From Planctomycetaceae bacterium (GTDB taxonomy: Bacteria; Planctomycetota; Planctomycetia; Planctomycetales; Planctomycetaceae), in the NCBI GenBank assembly GCA_021732785.1, contig JAKFUG010000012.1, forward strand, positions 62,001-126,000: DNA of 64,000 bases, given 5' to 3'. This document shows, piece by piece, positions 35,119-43,689 of this stretch. Numbering within the stretch: position 1 is the stretch's first letter; each line of letters starts with the position of its first letter. The notes under the pieces were generated by a model. It was given only the letters and a program-made list of their open reading frames with translations. It did not search any database and was not told the origin of the DNA. The position numbers and the translations under genes were made by a program.

Positions 35119-35424
35119 ATGTTGATGAACATTCTCGCCAAGTTGAACCGTGACGAAGCTGGTTTCATCGTCTCTGCCGAACTCGTCCTCGTCGCTACCA
35201 TCGCCATCCTCGCCATGATCGTCGGTCTCTCGGAAGTCGCCATCAATATCAACAACGAACTCGAAGACGTCGGCTCGGCCTTCGGGAATCTGAATCAGTC
35301 CTACCAGGTCCACGGCACCACGGGTCACAAAGGCTCGGCCAGTGGCAGCAGCTTCTACGACGTCCCGGACTTCTGCGACAACTACTGCGATATCGTCGCT
35401 GGCGACGTGCAGGGCGAAAACTAA
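35119..35424 (+). CDS. Flp-pilin-like small membrane protein, paralogue 1
   Basis: A 101-residue protein. A short basic N-terminus (MLMNILAKLNRDEAGFIVSAE) leads into one hydrophobic helix (LVLVATIAILAMIVGLSE). The DEAGF-[IV]-[VS]-S-[AS]-E boundary resembles the Flp/type IVb prepilin cleavage site (G/xxxxE), with the conserved Glu a few residues into the mature form. The polar C-terminus is Gly/Ser-rich with a CDNYCD pair of Cys. AAGGA lies 9 bases before the ATG. Its paralogue follows at 35614. A Tad-type pilus or related surface structure is possible, but no tad genes are near. Confidence 0.7.
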   Translation: MLMNILAKLNRDEAGFIVSAELVLVATIAILAMIVGLSEVAININNELEDVGSAFGNLNQSYQVHGTTGHKGSASGSSFYDVPDFCDNYCDIVAGDVQGEN

Positions 35425-35613
35425 GCTCTGACGCAAACCTCGCTCCGAACACTCTCCGCTACGCCGTTCGCCGTGATGCACCCTCACCGCGAACGGCAAC
35501 ACTGACCACCGCGAACACCCCGGCAAGCCGTGTCACCACCACGGCTTGCCGACGCGACCCGAACCCATGCCGATTTTGACTTCGCACCCAACTTGCACGT
35601 GAGGAATTGATTC

Positions 35614-35937
35614 ATGAAAACGTTGACCTGCAAACTGTGGAAAGATGACGCCGGTTTCGTCGTCTCTTCCGAACTCGTCCTCGTCGCCACGATTGTGGTC
35701 CTCGGGATGGTCGTGGGGCTCTCCGAATTGTCCCACGGGATCAACCAGGAACTGGAAGATGTCGGCTCGGCCTTCGGTGCCGTTAACCAGAGCTTCTGCT
35801 ACCGCGGCCTGAGCGGCCACCTCGGTGATACGGGCGGAAGCACCTTCGGCGATTATGTCGACTTCTGCGATTCGGCCAACGATGTCGTCTGCGACACGCT
35901 CGCTTCGGGTGAAGTGGGCCAGTCTACGCACAACTAA
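35614..35937 (+). CDS. Flp-pilin-like small membrane protein, paralogue 2
   Basis: A 107-residue paralogue of the upstream gene. The N-terminus KLWKDDAGFVVSSELVLVAT and the helix continuing VVLGMVVGLSE align with paralogue 1, as do the shared QELEDVGSAFGxxNQS and the C-terminal FCDSANDVVCD Cys pair. GAGGAAT precedes the ATG. The two genes lie 189 bp apart on the same strand, so tandem duplication is clear. A terminator follows at 36012-36051. Confidence 0.7.
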   Translation: MKTLTCKLWKDDAGFVVSSELVLVATIVVLGMVVGLSELSHGINQELEDVGSAFGAVNQSFCYRGLSGHLGDTGGSTFGDYVDFCDSANDVVCDTLASGEVGQSTHN

Positions 35938-36011
35938 GCGATACAGAAGGGGACTCTGGTGCGATCGATCCGCGTTGGTCGCATCCACCTCCCTCGAACC
36001 TTTCTGGCGGA

Positions 36012-36051
36012 ATCGGTCCTCGGCGATGTGTGTCGCCGGGGGCCGATTTTT
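36012..36051 (+). terminator. Rho-independent terminator after the pilin-like pair
   Basis: ATCGGTCCTCGGCGA and TCGCCGGGGGCCGAT form a long stem with loop TGTGTG, followed by TTTTTCG. It lies 75 bp after the second pilin-like stop codon. Confidence 0.8.
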
Positions 36052-36120
36052 CGTTTTCACCCCAGAAGCCCACGGATTCTAATGCCGATCCTCACAATGA
36101 ACAGCGCGTTGTGTGGAATC

Positions 36121-36180
36121 CGCTCATCACGCGGAGCGTGATGGCTACTATGGTGGCCATCACGCTCCGCGTGATGAGCG
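36121..36180. repeat. Perfect 25-bp inverted repeat (hairpin)
   Basis: CGCTCATCACGCGGAGCGTG (start of the left arm, 36121-36145) is followed by a 10-bp loop TACTATGGTG and an exact reverse complement at 36156-36180. The arms contain nested palindromes (CACGCGGAGCGTG). It lies in the spacer at the convergent ends of the pilin-like and UPF0210 genes. Confidence 0.85.
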
Positions 36181-36244
36181 GTACGTTTCAAAACGCGCGG
36201 AGGATTCCTGGAAGGCGTATAAACCGTGGGTCTCTGCGTTCTGA

Positions 36245-37600
36245 TCACCGCACGCCCGGGATCCGACCGCCGCGATTCAGGAACGTCGATGACGCCGCTT
36301 GCGGGACCCGCAACACCACCGCGTCGCCGAGATCGCGGCCAAACGTCACGCGATCACCGGCCTGTTTGCCGGGCACCGGTATCAGCCGAACGACGGTGGG
36401 GCGACGGGTCACCACCGCCATTGCGAGTTGATCGGAAATCAACGACGACAGCGTTTGCGGATCGGTATCGCCGGGAACGGGGATCAAGTCGAGCCCTAAC
36501 CCACCGACCGCGGAAAGCTGTTCCAGATATTCCAGCGACAACGAGCCCGCCTCCGTGGCCGAAACCAGTCCGGCGTCCCGCAAGACCGGCAACAGCACGT
36601 TCGCTTCCGCCGCCGCATCCGTCGAGGCAAACCCGCCCGCGGAGCGAATCGCGCCGTAAATCATGGATAGCGCGGTGGCCGTTCCCGGACTGCCGAACGC
36701 GGACACCCCAAGCACGTGCAATAATTCTGCAATCGTTTGGCCGGGGCGAATCGTGGGGGCCAGCGAGACGTCCACGCGGCCGAATTCGGCACCCACCCGT
36801 TGCGCAATTTCCCGGCCGATCAACTCGGCCACCCGCGCGGATTGGAACGCCGCCGCTTTAATGTCACCCGCCAATGTCGGCAGCGAAGCTTGGGGATCTT
36901 TTGCCAGACGCTGCTCCAGCGTGTGACGAATGGGGCCCATCGCACTCATGCTGACGTGAACCACGAGATCGCCCCAGCCTTCGCCCACGAGAGCACCCGA
37001 AAGCGGGGGCCCTTCCGTCGGAAGATTGGCCAGCACCGAAAGTTTTGCCGCGCCGATTCCATCCCGGTCGGCGGTCGCTTTCGCCGTTTCCTGGATGATC
37101 CGCCCGAGGAGTTCGACCGCATCAATGTTGATTCCCGAAGCACTTCCCGCCGCTTCCACGGCCGCCTGCACGCGATCGGTGTGGGCAAGCACACTCGGCA
37201 GCGATTCGATCATCAGCCGCGCCCCGCGCGACATCCCGTTTTGCACACGGACGAGGAATCCGGCAATCTGGTCGATCCGCACGTGTCCCGCCGCGCCGTC
37301 CAGTGTCTTCGCGATGTGGAGCACATCGTCCGCATTGTGCCCTTCCGCCAGGCGATCGATCGGTGAAACGCACACCCGTCGTTGAAGAATCGGTACGCCA
37401 TACTCGGCGGATACGGTTTCGCACAATTGCACGAACGGCTGCGCTTTTTGCAGGATGCGTTGATACAACCCTTCGCACAGACGGTTCAGGCTGCGATCCG
37501 CTAAATCGGCCGCATTGATCCCGAGCGTCACCGTCCGCACTTCCAGCGGCGGCAACGTGGCCGTGTTCGGATCGAGAAAAGAAACGCGCCGTCGCGGCAT
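36245..37600 (-). CDS. UPF0210 (DUF711/PFL-like) family protein
   Basis: A 451-residue protein of the UPF0210 family. Signature segments are TLGINAADL near the N-terminus, VQNGMSRGARLMIESLPSVL, EGWGDLVVHVSMSAMGPIR and the C-terminal GGLGLDLIPVPGD. The length is usual for the family. The reaction is unknown; the fold is related to the pyruvate-formate-lyase type in annotation only. The ATG at 37600 (MPRRRVSFLDP) is used; the TTG at 37633 has no support. It follows an ACT-domain gene, as often seen with UPF0210. Confidence 0.85.
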   Translation of the reverse strand: MPRRRVSFLDPNTATLPPLEVRTVTLGINAADLADRSLNRLCEGLYQRILQKAQPFVQLCETVSAEYGVPILQRRVCVSPIDRLAEGHNADDVLHIAKTLDGAAGHVRIDQIAGFLVRVQNGMSRGARLMIESLPSVLAHTDRVQAAVEAAGSASGINIDAVELLGRIIQETAKATADRDGIGAAKLSVLANLPTEGPPLSGALVGEGWGDLVVHVSMSAMGPIRHTLEQRLAKDPQASLPTLAGDIKAAAFQSARVAELIGREIAQRVGAEFGRVDVSLAPTIRPGQTIAELLHVLGVSAFGSPGTATALSMIYGAIRSAGGFASTDAAAEANVLLPVLRDAGLVSATEAGSLSLEYLEQLSAVGGLGLDLIPVPGDTDPQTLSSLISDQLAMAVVTRRPTVVRLIPVPGKQAGDRVTFGRDLGDAVVLRVPQAASSTFLNRGGRIPGVR

Positions 37601-37669
37601 TGCTGAAAACTCACACAGAGTTCTTATCGACAATCATCTAAAAAATAGACAAACACTACGAGGCAGAAG

Positions 37670-38275
37670 TTATGCACTTCGGGTTCGTAAGACCGGTTGT
37701 GGTTCTGGTTGCGAAATCGCCTGGAGGACGTGATCGTGGAACAGACCGACGGTGAGTGCGTCCTCACCAAACATGAGACTCAAATCTTTCTGCAGGAAGG
37801 CCACGTTCACCCCTTTGGGGACGGCGAGTTGCAGGCAGGTCACAAAGGTGTTGTCTTCGTCGTGTCGCACGCCATAAAGATCGACGACATCGATTCCGTC
37901 CTGGGCGAGACGATGGGCGACACGCCGCAAGACCCCGGGGCGATCATTCCCGGAAATGCGCAGCAGATACTCAATCGTGTCGTCGTCCGCGGCGGCCTCC
38001 AGCGGGCTCAGGCCCATCGCAGCATCTTCCTCGGGATCCTTCAGCGTGACGACGCCACCAAAGGGGCGACAGACCGCCTGGATGTGCTCCACGATGACGG
38101 CCGGGTCGCGCTCGTCCGGAAATTCGACGGCGATGATCATCGTGAAATACTGTCGCATCACCGCCTGGCTCACGTCGACAAAGCTGCCGCGGAGTTCGTC
38201 CAAAGCCGTGCCCAGCGCAGCGAGAATCCCCACGCGATTCACCGCCATCACCGACATCACGTACTGTCTTGCCAT
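37670..38275 (-). CDS. Two-ACT-domain regulatory protein (UPF0237/GcvR-like)
   Basis: A 201-residue protein with two ACT domains. The first is QYVMSVMAVNRVGILAALGT with FVDVSQAVMRQYFTMIIAVE; the second is YLLRISGNDRPGVLRRVAHR with GIDVVDLYGVRHDEDNTFVT. ACT domains bind amino acids. The tandem form resembles GcvR and UPF0237 proteins, whose genes often neighbour UPF0210, here directly upstream in the direction of transcription with 69 bp between. The start at ATG 38275 has AGGGA ahead. It probably controls or senses amino acid metabolism linked to the UPF0210 protein. Confidence 0.85.
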   Translation of the reverse strand: MARQYVMSVMAVNRVGILAALGTALDELRGSFVDVSQAVMRQYFTMIIAVEFPDERDPAVIVEHIQAVCRPFGGVVTLKDPEEDAAMGLSPLEAAADDDTIEYLLRISGNDRPGVLRRVAHRLAQDGIDVVDLYGVRHDEDNTFVTCLQLAVPKGVNVAFLQKDLSLMFGEDALTVGLFHDHVLQAISQPEPQPVLRTRSA

Positions 38276-38387
38276 CCGGTCTTCCCTTGCGTGAAGCCAC
38301 ACAGAGACCATTCCAGTATACGCTCGGCCGCCCGATTTTGCCGCGCCGAGGCGATCGCATCCGGACGTCACCACGTTACCAATGACG

Positions 38388-38417
38388 ACGCCCGCGGCTG
38401 CGAACAGCCGCGGGCGT
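38388..38417. terminator. GC-rich hairpin between convergent-facing ends
   Basis: ACGCCCGCGGCTG and CAGCCGCGGGCGT form a perfect 13-bp stem with loop CGAA. It lies 35 bp past the leftward Tyr/Gly-rich gene stop and acts as the likely end of its transcript. There is no T-run on that strand, so it may be a processing block instead. Confidence 0.55.
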
Positions 38418-38451
38418 GAAAATTGCGATCTGCATTCCTTCGCAACGGCGG

Positions 38452-39108
38452 TTAGAAGCCGATGTAAAGGCTCCCGCTGCCGTATGCCGGGTAGCCGTAC
38501 GACGCGCCGCCATAGTACGGGGAGCCGCTGGAGTAGTAGCCCTGACTGTAGACGGGGTAAGAATAAGACGCCGGGGCCACGTAATTGTTGTAATTCACGT
38601 AGGCCGACGACGGGTAGACATACGACGACGTCACCACCGGATAGCTGGAAACATACGTCGGTGCGGCATAGCTGTATGAGGAGTAGTACGGGCTATAGCC
38701 ACGATACCCATACGAGGCGTAATACGGGCGATATCCATACCCGTAACCATAGTACGGACGGTAATTAGAGTAGCTCGAATAGCCGTAGTACGGCCGGTAA
38801 CTGTAATAGGGCGAGTATCCATATCCGCCGTAATACGGACGGTAGGCACCGTAACCACCGTAGCCGGAGTAGAGCGAGGGGCGGTAATAGCCATAGCCCC
38901 GGTAGCCGCCCCAGTACGAGCGGTAGTAACCGCCGCCGTAACCCCAGCCGCCGCCATACCAGCGATGAAAACTGGTGGCCGATGTGGCCAATGGTTCTGA
39001 AGCTTGTAGCAGAATTTGCTGATTCGTCGCCAAATCAGCCGCTTGAGTGGTCGCCGAGAATGTTGTGGCGGCGAGCATCAGCGCTGCACAGATGAGTCCG
39101 ATTCGCAT
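38452..39108 (-). CDS. Secreted Tyr/Gly-rich repeat protein
   Basis: A 218-residue protein. The signal peptide is MRIGLICAALMLAATTFSAT. After a short linker, residues about 45-215 are almost wholly Tyr, Gly, Ser and Pro in short YGGYG, YRPYYGGYGYSPYY and GYSSY repeats. Such Tyr/Gly composition is typical of self-assembling or adhesive extracellular proteins. A GGGGGGA ribosome-binding site precedes the ATG at 39108, deciding the start. No enzymatic domain is visible. The assembly role is inferred from composition alone. Confidence 0.75.
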   Translation of the reverse strand: MRIGLICAALMLAATTFSATTQAADLATNQQILLQASEPLATSATSFHRWYGGGWGYGGGYYRSYWGGYRGYGYYRPSLYSGYGGYGAYRPYYGGYGYSPYYSYRPYYGYSSYSNYRPYYGYGYGYRPYYASYGYRGYSPYYSSYSYAAPTYVSSYPVVTSSYVYPSSAYVNYNNYVAPASYSYPVYSQGYYSSGSPYYGGASYGYPAYGSGSLYIGF

Positions 39109-39293
39109 GGAAGTCCCCCCTTCATTTCGCATTTTCGTCAAGGCCCGATTTCTGCCTCCAATCGTAAGACGCGGCCGACCCTGGGTCAATTCGGTGGCGG
39201 CCGACAGTTACAAAATCGACAGGGGACAAGCTGCTGACAGAAAGCGTTATGAAAGGTCGTGGATCGATGCCGATGCAGCGCCGAATGCCGTAA

Positions 39294-40334
39294 TTAAGCG
39301 GCAATTTTCGAGCGGACAACGGTATCGACCGTGTTCGCGATCGTCGCCCTCTTGGGTTTCCACAGCAACACAAGGGAGGTGACGACCTCACCGGCCATCC
39401 AGACCGCCCGCAATAACCAGGAGGCCAGGAAGGCTTGTGCCGCCGTGATGTGGGGCTGGGATTGAAGCACTTCGGTTTGCAGCATTTCGCGGACGCCAAG
39501 ACCGCCGGGCGCGATCAATACCACGAAGCCGCCGACGGTGCTGAGCGTGGTGGCAGACATCCAGACGGGGAAGTCGGCGAGCGTGAATGACGCGCCGAGG
39601 GCTTTCATGACACAGCCGAGACTCAGTGAGAAGAGCACCCAGCCGAACGAGACGATGATGAGTCCTTCGAACAACATCCGCGTGGAAATGCTCACCGGTG
39701 GCGCGCCGGCTTGCAGATCGCGCGGGGCCATTTTTGCCGCAAGCATCGTGAAAATGCGGGACAGCACCGGAAGTGCCGCGAGGGTCGCCACGAGGACAAT
39801 CGTGGGCAGCAAGTAATGCTGTGTGCGCAGCGGTTGTAACCACGCGGGAAGGTTTTCCCACATCGTGGCGCTGGTGGCGAATGGGGCGAGGGCGACGGCA
39901 ATCGCGGCCCCGGCTCCCATGGTGGTCAGTGTTTCATACACCGCCGTGATGCCCGCGACGCCCGGATGCACGCCGACTTGCTTCATCATGCCGGCGCGAA
40001 TCACCAGCACCGCGGCTTTGCCCGGCACGTACTTGCCGAGATGACCGAAGTAGTATGCCCGGATGGCGTCATACCACGGCGCTTTCTGTCCGCACCCGCG
40101 CAGCATCGCCTGCCAGAAGACGACCGCGGGCAACCAGCCGACCGAGTAAAACAACAGCGCCGGCACCAGCCACGCCCATTGAATTTGCAACGCTCCGGCG
40201 GGGGCATCACGCCACAATTCCATCCCGCGTCGGCCGATAAACGCCATCACCAGCGCGAATGCCGTCCACTTGATGAGCGGGAACAGCCAGCGTTTTTTGG
40301 GGGCAGGCGGGGTCAGCGGGAGCGTGTCGTCCAT
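39294..40334 (-). CDS. Lysylphosphatidylglycerol synthase-like/flippase-like membrane protein
   Basis: A 346-residue polytopic protein with about eight hydrophobic segments. Recognised parts of the LPG_synthase_TM family are YDAIRAYYFGHLGKYVPGKA (the Gly-Lys-x-x-Pro-Gly-K motif), AVYETLTTMGAGAA and VVLIAPGGLGVREM with a final LLRAVWMAGEVVTSLVLLW. Family members flip or synthesise lipids or glycolipids. It is an isolated gene. The ATG at 40334 (MDDTLPLTPP) is chosen; the frame extends to 40550 through the TTCCAAA repeat and is not counted there. Confidence 0.85.
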   Translation of the reverse strand: MDDTLPLTPPAPKKRWLFPLIKWTAFALVMAFIGRRGMELWRDAPAGALQIQWAWLVPALLFYSVGWLPAVVFWQAMLRGCGQKAPWYDAIRAYYFGHLGKYVPGKAAVLVIRAGMMKQVGVHPGVAGITAVYETLTTMGAGAAIAVALAPFATSATMWENLPAWLQPLRTQHYLLPTIVLVATLAALPVLSRIFTMLAAKMAPRDLQAGAPPVSISTRMLFEGLIIVSFGWVLFSLSLGCVMKALGASFTLADFPVWMSATTLSTVGGFVVLIAPGGLGVREMLQTEVLQSQPHITAAQAFLASWLLRAVWMAGEVVTSLVLLWKPKRATIANTVDTVVRSKIAA

Positions 40335-40357
40335 GGTGTGGCTCCGGGGGAATAATG

Positions 40358-40529
40358 AAGTTCCAAATTCCAAGATCCAAATTCCAAACAAGGGCCAAAT
40401 TCCAAGTTCCAAACGAGGAAAGAGTGACCGAGGGGTTATCTCAGAATGGTAATCGTGATCTGCCTTTGTAGCTTGGATTTTGGAAATTGATATTTGTTTG
40501 GAATTTGGCGTTTGGAACTTGGGATTTCC
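40358..40529. repeat. TTCCAAA/TTTGGAA long palindrome, copy 3
   Basis: GAAGTTCCAAATTCC on the left pairs with GGAATTTGGCGTTTGGAACT on the right. The centre (about 40401-40470) differs from other copies and has lost part of the right arm. It lies just upstream of the flippase-like gene. Confidence 0.85.
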
Positions 40530-40777
40530 GCTTATTCGCGCCACAGCCATTTTAGCGATTCCGGCAGAATCGCGCCGCCGGGTTTGTAGTCATCCGCAGC
40601 AAAGGCTGTCACGCACCGTGACAACAGGCAGAAGGTGGACCAGCAACGATACATCGAAAGATTCCCCAAAGAGCGTGAACTGTAGGGGCGAGTCGATATT
40701 GGTGCAATCGCGCTTGCGCTTCGCGGATGACACTGCGCGAGTACTGGCATCCGCAAAACGCAAGCGTGGCAGCATTA
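40530..40777. repeat. Spacer after zwf with CGCTTGCGCTTCGCGGATG hairpin
   Basis: The palindrome spans about 40710-40770: GCGCTTGCGCTTCGCGGATG against CATCCGCAAAACGCAAGCG. The same arm occurs near 60205-60283, and single arms (CCGCAAAACGCAAGCGG, CCGCAAAGCGCAAGCGG) near 14187 and 11926. A leftward frame (start at 40756, ending GAILPESLKWLWRE near 40532) could be a gene remnant but has no support. Confidence 0.6.
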
Positions 40778-42355
40778 TCAACCCGGACTGCGCCAGCGAT
40801 GTCCCGTGGAGTGCGTCAATTCCTGCGACGCTTGCGGGCCCCATGTCCCTGCGGCGTAGGGCTCGGGCACCGTCTTGTTCTTTTCCCAGAAATCGAGGAC
40901 CGGCGTCACAAACTCCCACGCGGCTTCCAACTCGTCACTCCGCATGAACAGCGTCGAATCGCCCCGCAACACGTCGAGCAGCAGTCGTTCGTATGCTTCG
41001 GGCAGCTTCTCGCGGAAGGCCTTGTCGTAGCTGAAGTCCATCGTCACGGGCAGAATCTGATATTGCATCCCCGGCCGTTTTGTCGAGAACGACAGGGAAA
41101 TTCCCTCGCTCGGCTGAATCCGGAACACCAGCGTGTTCGGCTTTGCCTCGACGAGATCGCAAATATCGCCTTCGCATTCCACCGTGCTGAACAAATTCAG
41201 CGGCGGCAGCTTGAACTGGATCGCGATCTCGGTCACCCGCGTCGGCATCCGCTTGCCCGTCCGCAGATAGAACGGAACGCCGGCCCATCGCCAGTTGTCG
41301 ACATGCACTTTCATCGCCACGAACGTTTCCGTGTGGGAATCGGGCGGGATCCGTTCTTCACCGAGATATCCCGGCACCTTCTCGCCTTTGATTTCCGCCG
41401 CCGTGTATTGGCCCGGGATGGCCCATTTGTCGATCTGCGTGCGATGCCCCGGAGCAAGGGCTTTCAGCACACCGAGTTTTTCCGCGTGCAAGTCCTCGGC
41501 CTCAAACCGGGCCGGCGGGTCCATCGCGATGAGGCTGAGGAGTTGCAGCACGTGATTCTGCATCACATCCCGCAGCGCTCCCGCGGTATCGTAGAAGCCG
41601 CCGCGGCCGCGTTCCATGCCTTGGGATTCCGCAACCGTAATCTGCACCTGTTCGACGTGATTCCGATTCAGCAGCGGTTCAAAAATCGCATTGCCGAAGC
41701 GGAAGAGCATGATGTTCTGAACGGTATCTTTGCCGAGGTAATGGTCTATGCGGTAAATCTGATCTTCCCGCAGCCGCCGCCGCAGTTGGTTGTTCAAATC
41801 TTTCGCGCTGGTGAGATCGTGGCCGAACGGCTTCTCGAAGACGACCCGCAACCATTCGCTGGATCCCCGACCGGGAATCAGCCGCGTGTGGTGCAGATGT
41901 TCGACGGCCGGAAGGAACAGATCCGGTGACGTCGCCATGTAGATGATGCGTTTGCCTTTGGTTCCGGACGTCAGTTCGAGTTCTTCAAGCCGGGCGTCGA
42001 GTCCGGGGTAGCCCTCGATCTGGGAGATATCGAGCGTGTGGTAGTGCAGTCGTTTGGCGAACTTCGCCCACCTCTCGGGAGTCACCAGGCCCGAGCGCAC
42101 TTCCGATTTCACGGCTTCGTAGATTTCCGCCCGGAACTCGTCGTCGGTCTTTGGCCGCCGGGCGACACCGACGATGGGCGCCGTATCCGTCAGATAACCG
42201 TAATGCCACAGGTCGTAGAGCGCCGGCATCAGCTTCCGGGCGGTCAGGTCGCCGGAGGCCCCGAAGATGACAATGGTGGCGTTGCGCGGTTCCGGCGGCG
42301 TGGATGAAGCGGCGGTGTCGATTGAATTGGCAGCATTCAGTTGGATTTCAGTCAT
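40778..42355 (-). CDS. zwf: Glucose-6-phosphate 1-dehydrogenase
   Basis: A 525-residue enzyme, the first step of the oxidative pentose-phosphate pathway. The NADP-binding fingerprint IVIFGASGDLTARKLMPALY lies near the N-terminus. The catalytic block RIDHYLGKDTVQNIML, with its active-site His/Lys, and the substrate-binding VFEKPFGHDLTSAKDLN are present. The C-terminus has DELEAAWEFVTPVLDFW. Length is normal. The ATG at 42355 (MTEIQLNAANS) is chosen. The frame stays open as far as 43126 across the divergent upstream gene, which is a chance overlap. Confidence 0.95.
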   Translation of the reverse strand: MTEIQLNAANSIDTAASSTPPEPRNATIVIFGASGDLTARKLMPALYDLWHYGYLTDTAPIVGVARRPKTDDEFRAEIYEAVKSEVRSGLVTPERWAKFAKRLHYHTLDISQIEGYPGLDARLEELELTSGTKGKRIIYMATSPDLFLPAVEHLHHTRLIPGRGSSEWLRVVFEKPFGHDLTSAKDLNNQLRRRLREDQIYRIDHYLGKDTVQNIMLFRFGNAIFEPLLNRNHVEQVQITVAESQGMERGRGGFYDTAGALRDVMQNHVLQLLSLIAMDPPARFEAEDLHAEKLGVLKALAPGHRTQIDKWAIPGQYTAAEIKGEKVPGYLGEERIPPDSHTETFVAMKVHVDNWRWAGVPFYLRTGKRMPTRVTEIAIQFKLPPLNLFSTVECEGDICDLVEAKPNTLVFRIQPSEGISLSFSTKRPGMQYQILPVTMDFSYDKAFREKLPEAYERLLLDVLRGDSTLFMRSDELEAAWEFVTPVLDFWEKNKTVPEPYAAGTWGPQASQELTHSTGHRWRSPG

Positions 42356-42533
42356 GTCCGGAGACTTTCCCAAGGAGATCGTGGCCGCGACAGTATCCGC
42401 CGATCCGTCCAAGTGCGCCAAGTCCTCTCGCCAGAATCGGCGGTTTCTGCTACAAGCCGCCGCCATGTGGGCACGCGACCGGCATCGAAAGCCATCGACG
42501 TGCGCGAAGCAGGGGTTTCCGAGCGGTTTTATC

Positions 42534-43667
42534 ATGGTCAGCGCCACCACCAAAGCCTTGTTAACGTTGGCTGTGTTCGCGATCGGTGCCGGACTCGGTC
42601 TCGGTTTGCGACAGGGTTGGTTGCCCGTCGAATTTCTGCCCCCGCCTGCGGGTTCTCTGCACGAATCCGCCGAAAGCGATGCGCCGGACGCGGATGTCCC
42701 CACGACGAATTCCGCGGAGGTGGCCCGGCAAACCGAGCCGCCGCTGTTCGAGTCGCAGGCGGAACCGCGGCCCGTTGTCGCCGATGCGCCGCCGCGCCGC
42801 TTGCCGATCCCCAGTGTGGAAGCCGAATTGCTGGAAGCGCGTGCTCGGGTCGACCGCGAACCGCCGCATCGCGTGCAGCTCGACATCGAAGAAGTTTCAA
42901 AGAATGGCGTTCGACAGGCCCAGTTCGACCAACCCGCCCCGACGGTCAAGCCGACGGCCCGAACTTCTAAGGACAAGAGTTTTGTCGAGACGCTGTCCGC
43001 TGCCGATGCGCATGTAGAGCGCGAGGAATGGCTCGCCGCGCACAAGGAATTATCGCGGCTGTATTGGGCCGAACCCGATCGCCGGCCGGAAATCATGGAC
43101 CGGCTCAATCGCACCGCCCAGGCCATCTTTTTCAGTCCGCAGCCTCACTTCATCGAACCGCATGCCGTAGGGGCGGGAGACCGGCTGCAAACGATTGCCA
43201 GTCAGCACAAACTCTCGTGGGAATACCTCGCCCAGCTCAATCAAATCGATCCGAAACGGATTCGTGCGGGTCAGCGGCTGAAGGTGATTCGGGGGCCATT
43301 TTCTGCCGTCGTGGAGCTCGAGCGTTTTTCCATGACCGTAAATCTCCAGGGGTACTACGTGAAAGAGTACGCCGTGGGAGTCGGCAAAGACGGGGCTTCA
43401 CCCATCGGCAAGCATGCGGTGCTCGACAAGGTGGTGAACCCGCAATACACCGCACCGGATGGCAAGGTGCTCGATGGTGACGATCCCGCCAATCCCCTCG
43501 GAGAACGGTGGATCAGTCTCGGCAACAGTTACGGCATCCACGGCACGATCGAGCCGCAATCGATCGGCAAAGCGGCGTCGCGCGGGTGCATTCGCCTCGA
43601 CAATGACGATGTGATCGAGGTCTACAACTTCCTCGTCAACGGCAGCGAAGTCGTCATCCGCCGTTGA
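42534..43667 (+). CDS. LysM L,D-transpeptidase (YkuD family)
   Basis: A 377-residue exported protein. A transmembrane or signal segment (ALLTLAVFAIGAGLGLGL) is followed by a Pro/Glu-rich linker. LysM-like residues (HAVGAGDRLQTIASQHKLSW, LAQLNQIDPKRIRAGQRLKV) lie at about 205-245. The catalytic YkuD domain ends in HGTIEPQSIGKAASRGCIRL, with His336 and Cys352 as the nucleophile pair. It cross-links peptidoglycan 3-3. It is divergent from zwf with about 180 bp between, and shares no operon. The ATG at 42534 is chosen for the membrane segment. Confidence 0.92.
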   Translation: MVSATTKALLTLAVFAIGAGLGLGLRQGWLPVEFLPPPAGSLHESAESDAPDADVPTTNSAEVARQTEPPLFESQAEPRPVVADAPPRRLPIPSVEAELLEARARVDREPPHRVQLDIEEVSKNGVRQAQFDQPAPTVKPTARTSKDKSFVETLSAADAHVEREEWLAAHKELSRLYWAEPDRRPEIMDRLNRTAQAIFFSPQPHFIEPHAVGAGDRLQTIASQHKLSWEYLAQLNQIDPKRIRAGQRLKVIRGPFSAVVELERFSMTVNLQGYYVKEYAVGVGKDGASPIGKHAVLDKVVNPQYTAPDGKVLDGDDPANPLGERWISLGNSYGIHGTIEPQSIGKAASRGCIRLDNDDVIEVYNFLVNGSEVVIRR

Positions 43668-43689
43668 AGAGGAAGTTCCATTTCAGAGC

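Noticed and set aside
38452-39108. Tyr/Gly repeat region considered as a CRISPR or tandem DNA repeat
   Set aside because: The DNA repeats are imperfect and follow codon periodicity with a signal peptide, so they reflect protein repeats. No spacer structure.
39294-40550. Flippase-like protein extended to 40550
   Set aside because: The first 72 residues read through the TTCCAAA palindrome. The ATG at 40334 follows a GGAG sequence and begins the family-like part.
40532-40756. 74-residue leftward frame after zwf ending PESLKWLWRE
   Set aside because: It lies over a hairpin repeat, lacks a ribosome-binding site and has no recognisable homology. At most a gene remnant.
40778-43126. zwf reading frame extended to 43126 (782 residues)
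   Set aside because: The upstream part overlaps the divergent L,D-transpeptidase gene on the other strand, and the Zwf family begins near 42355.
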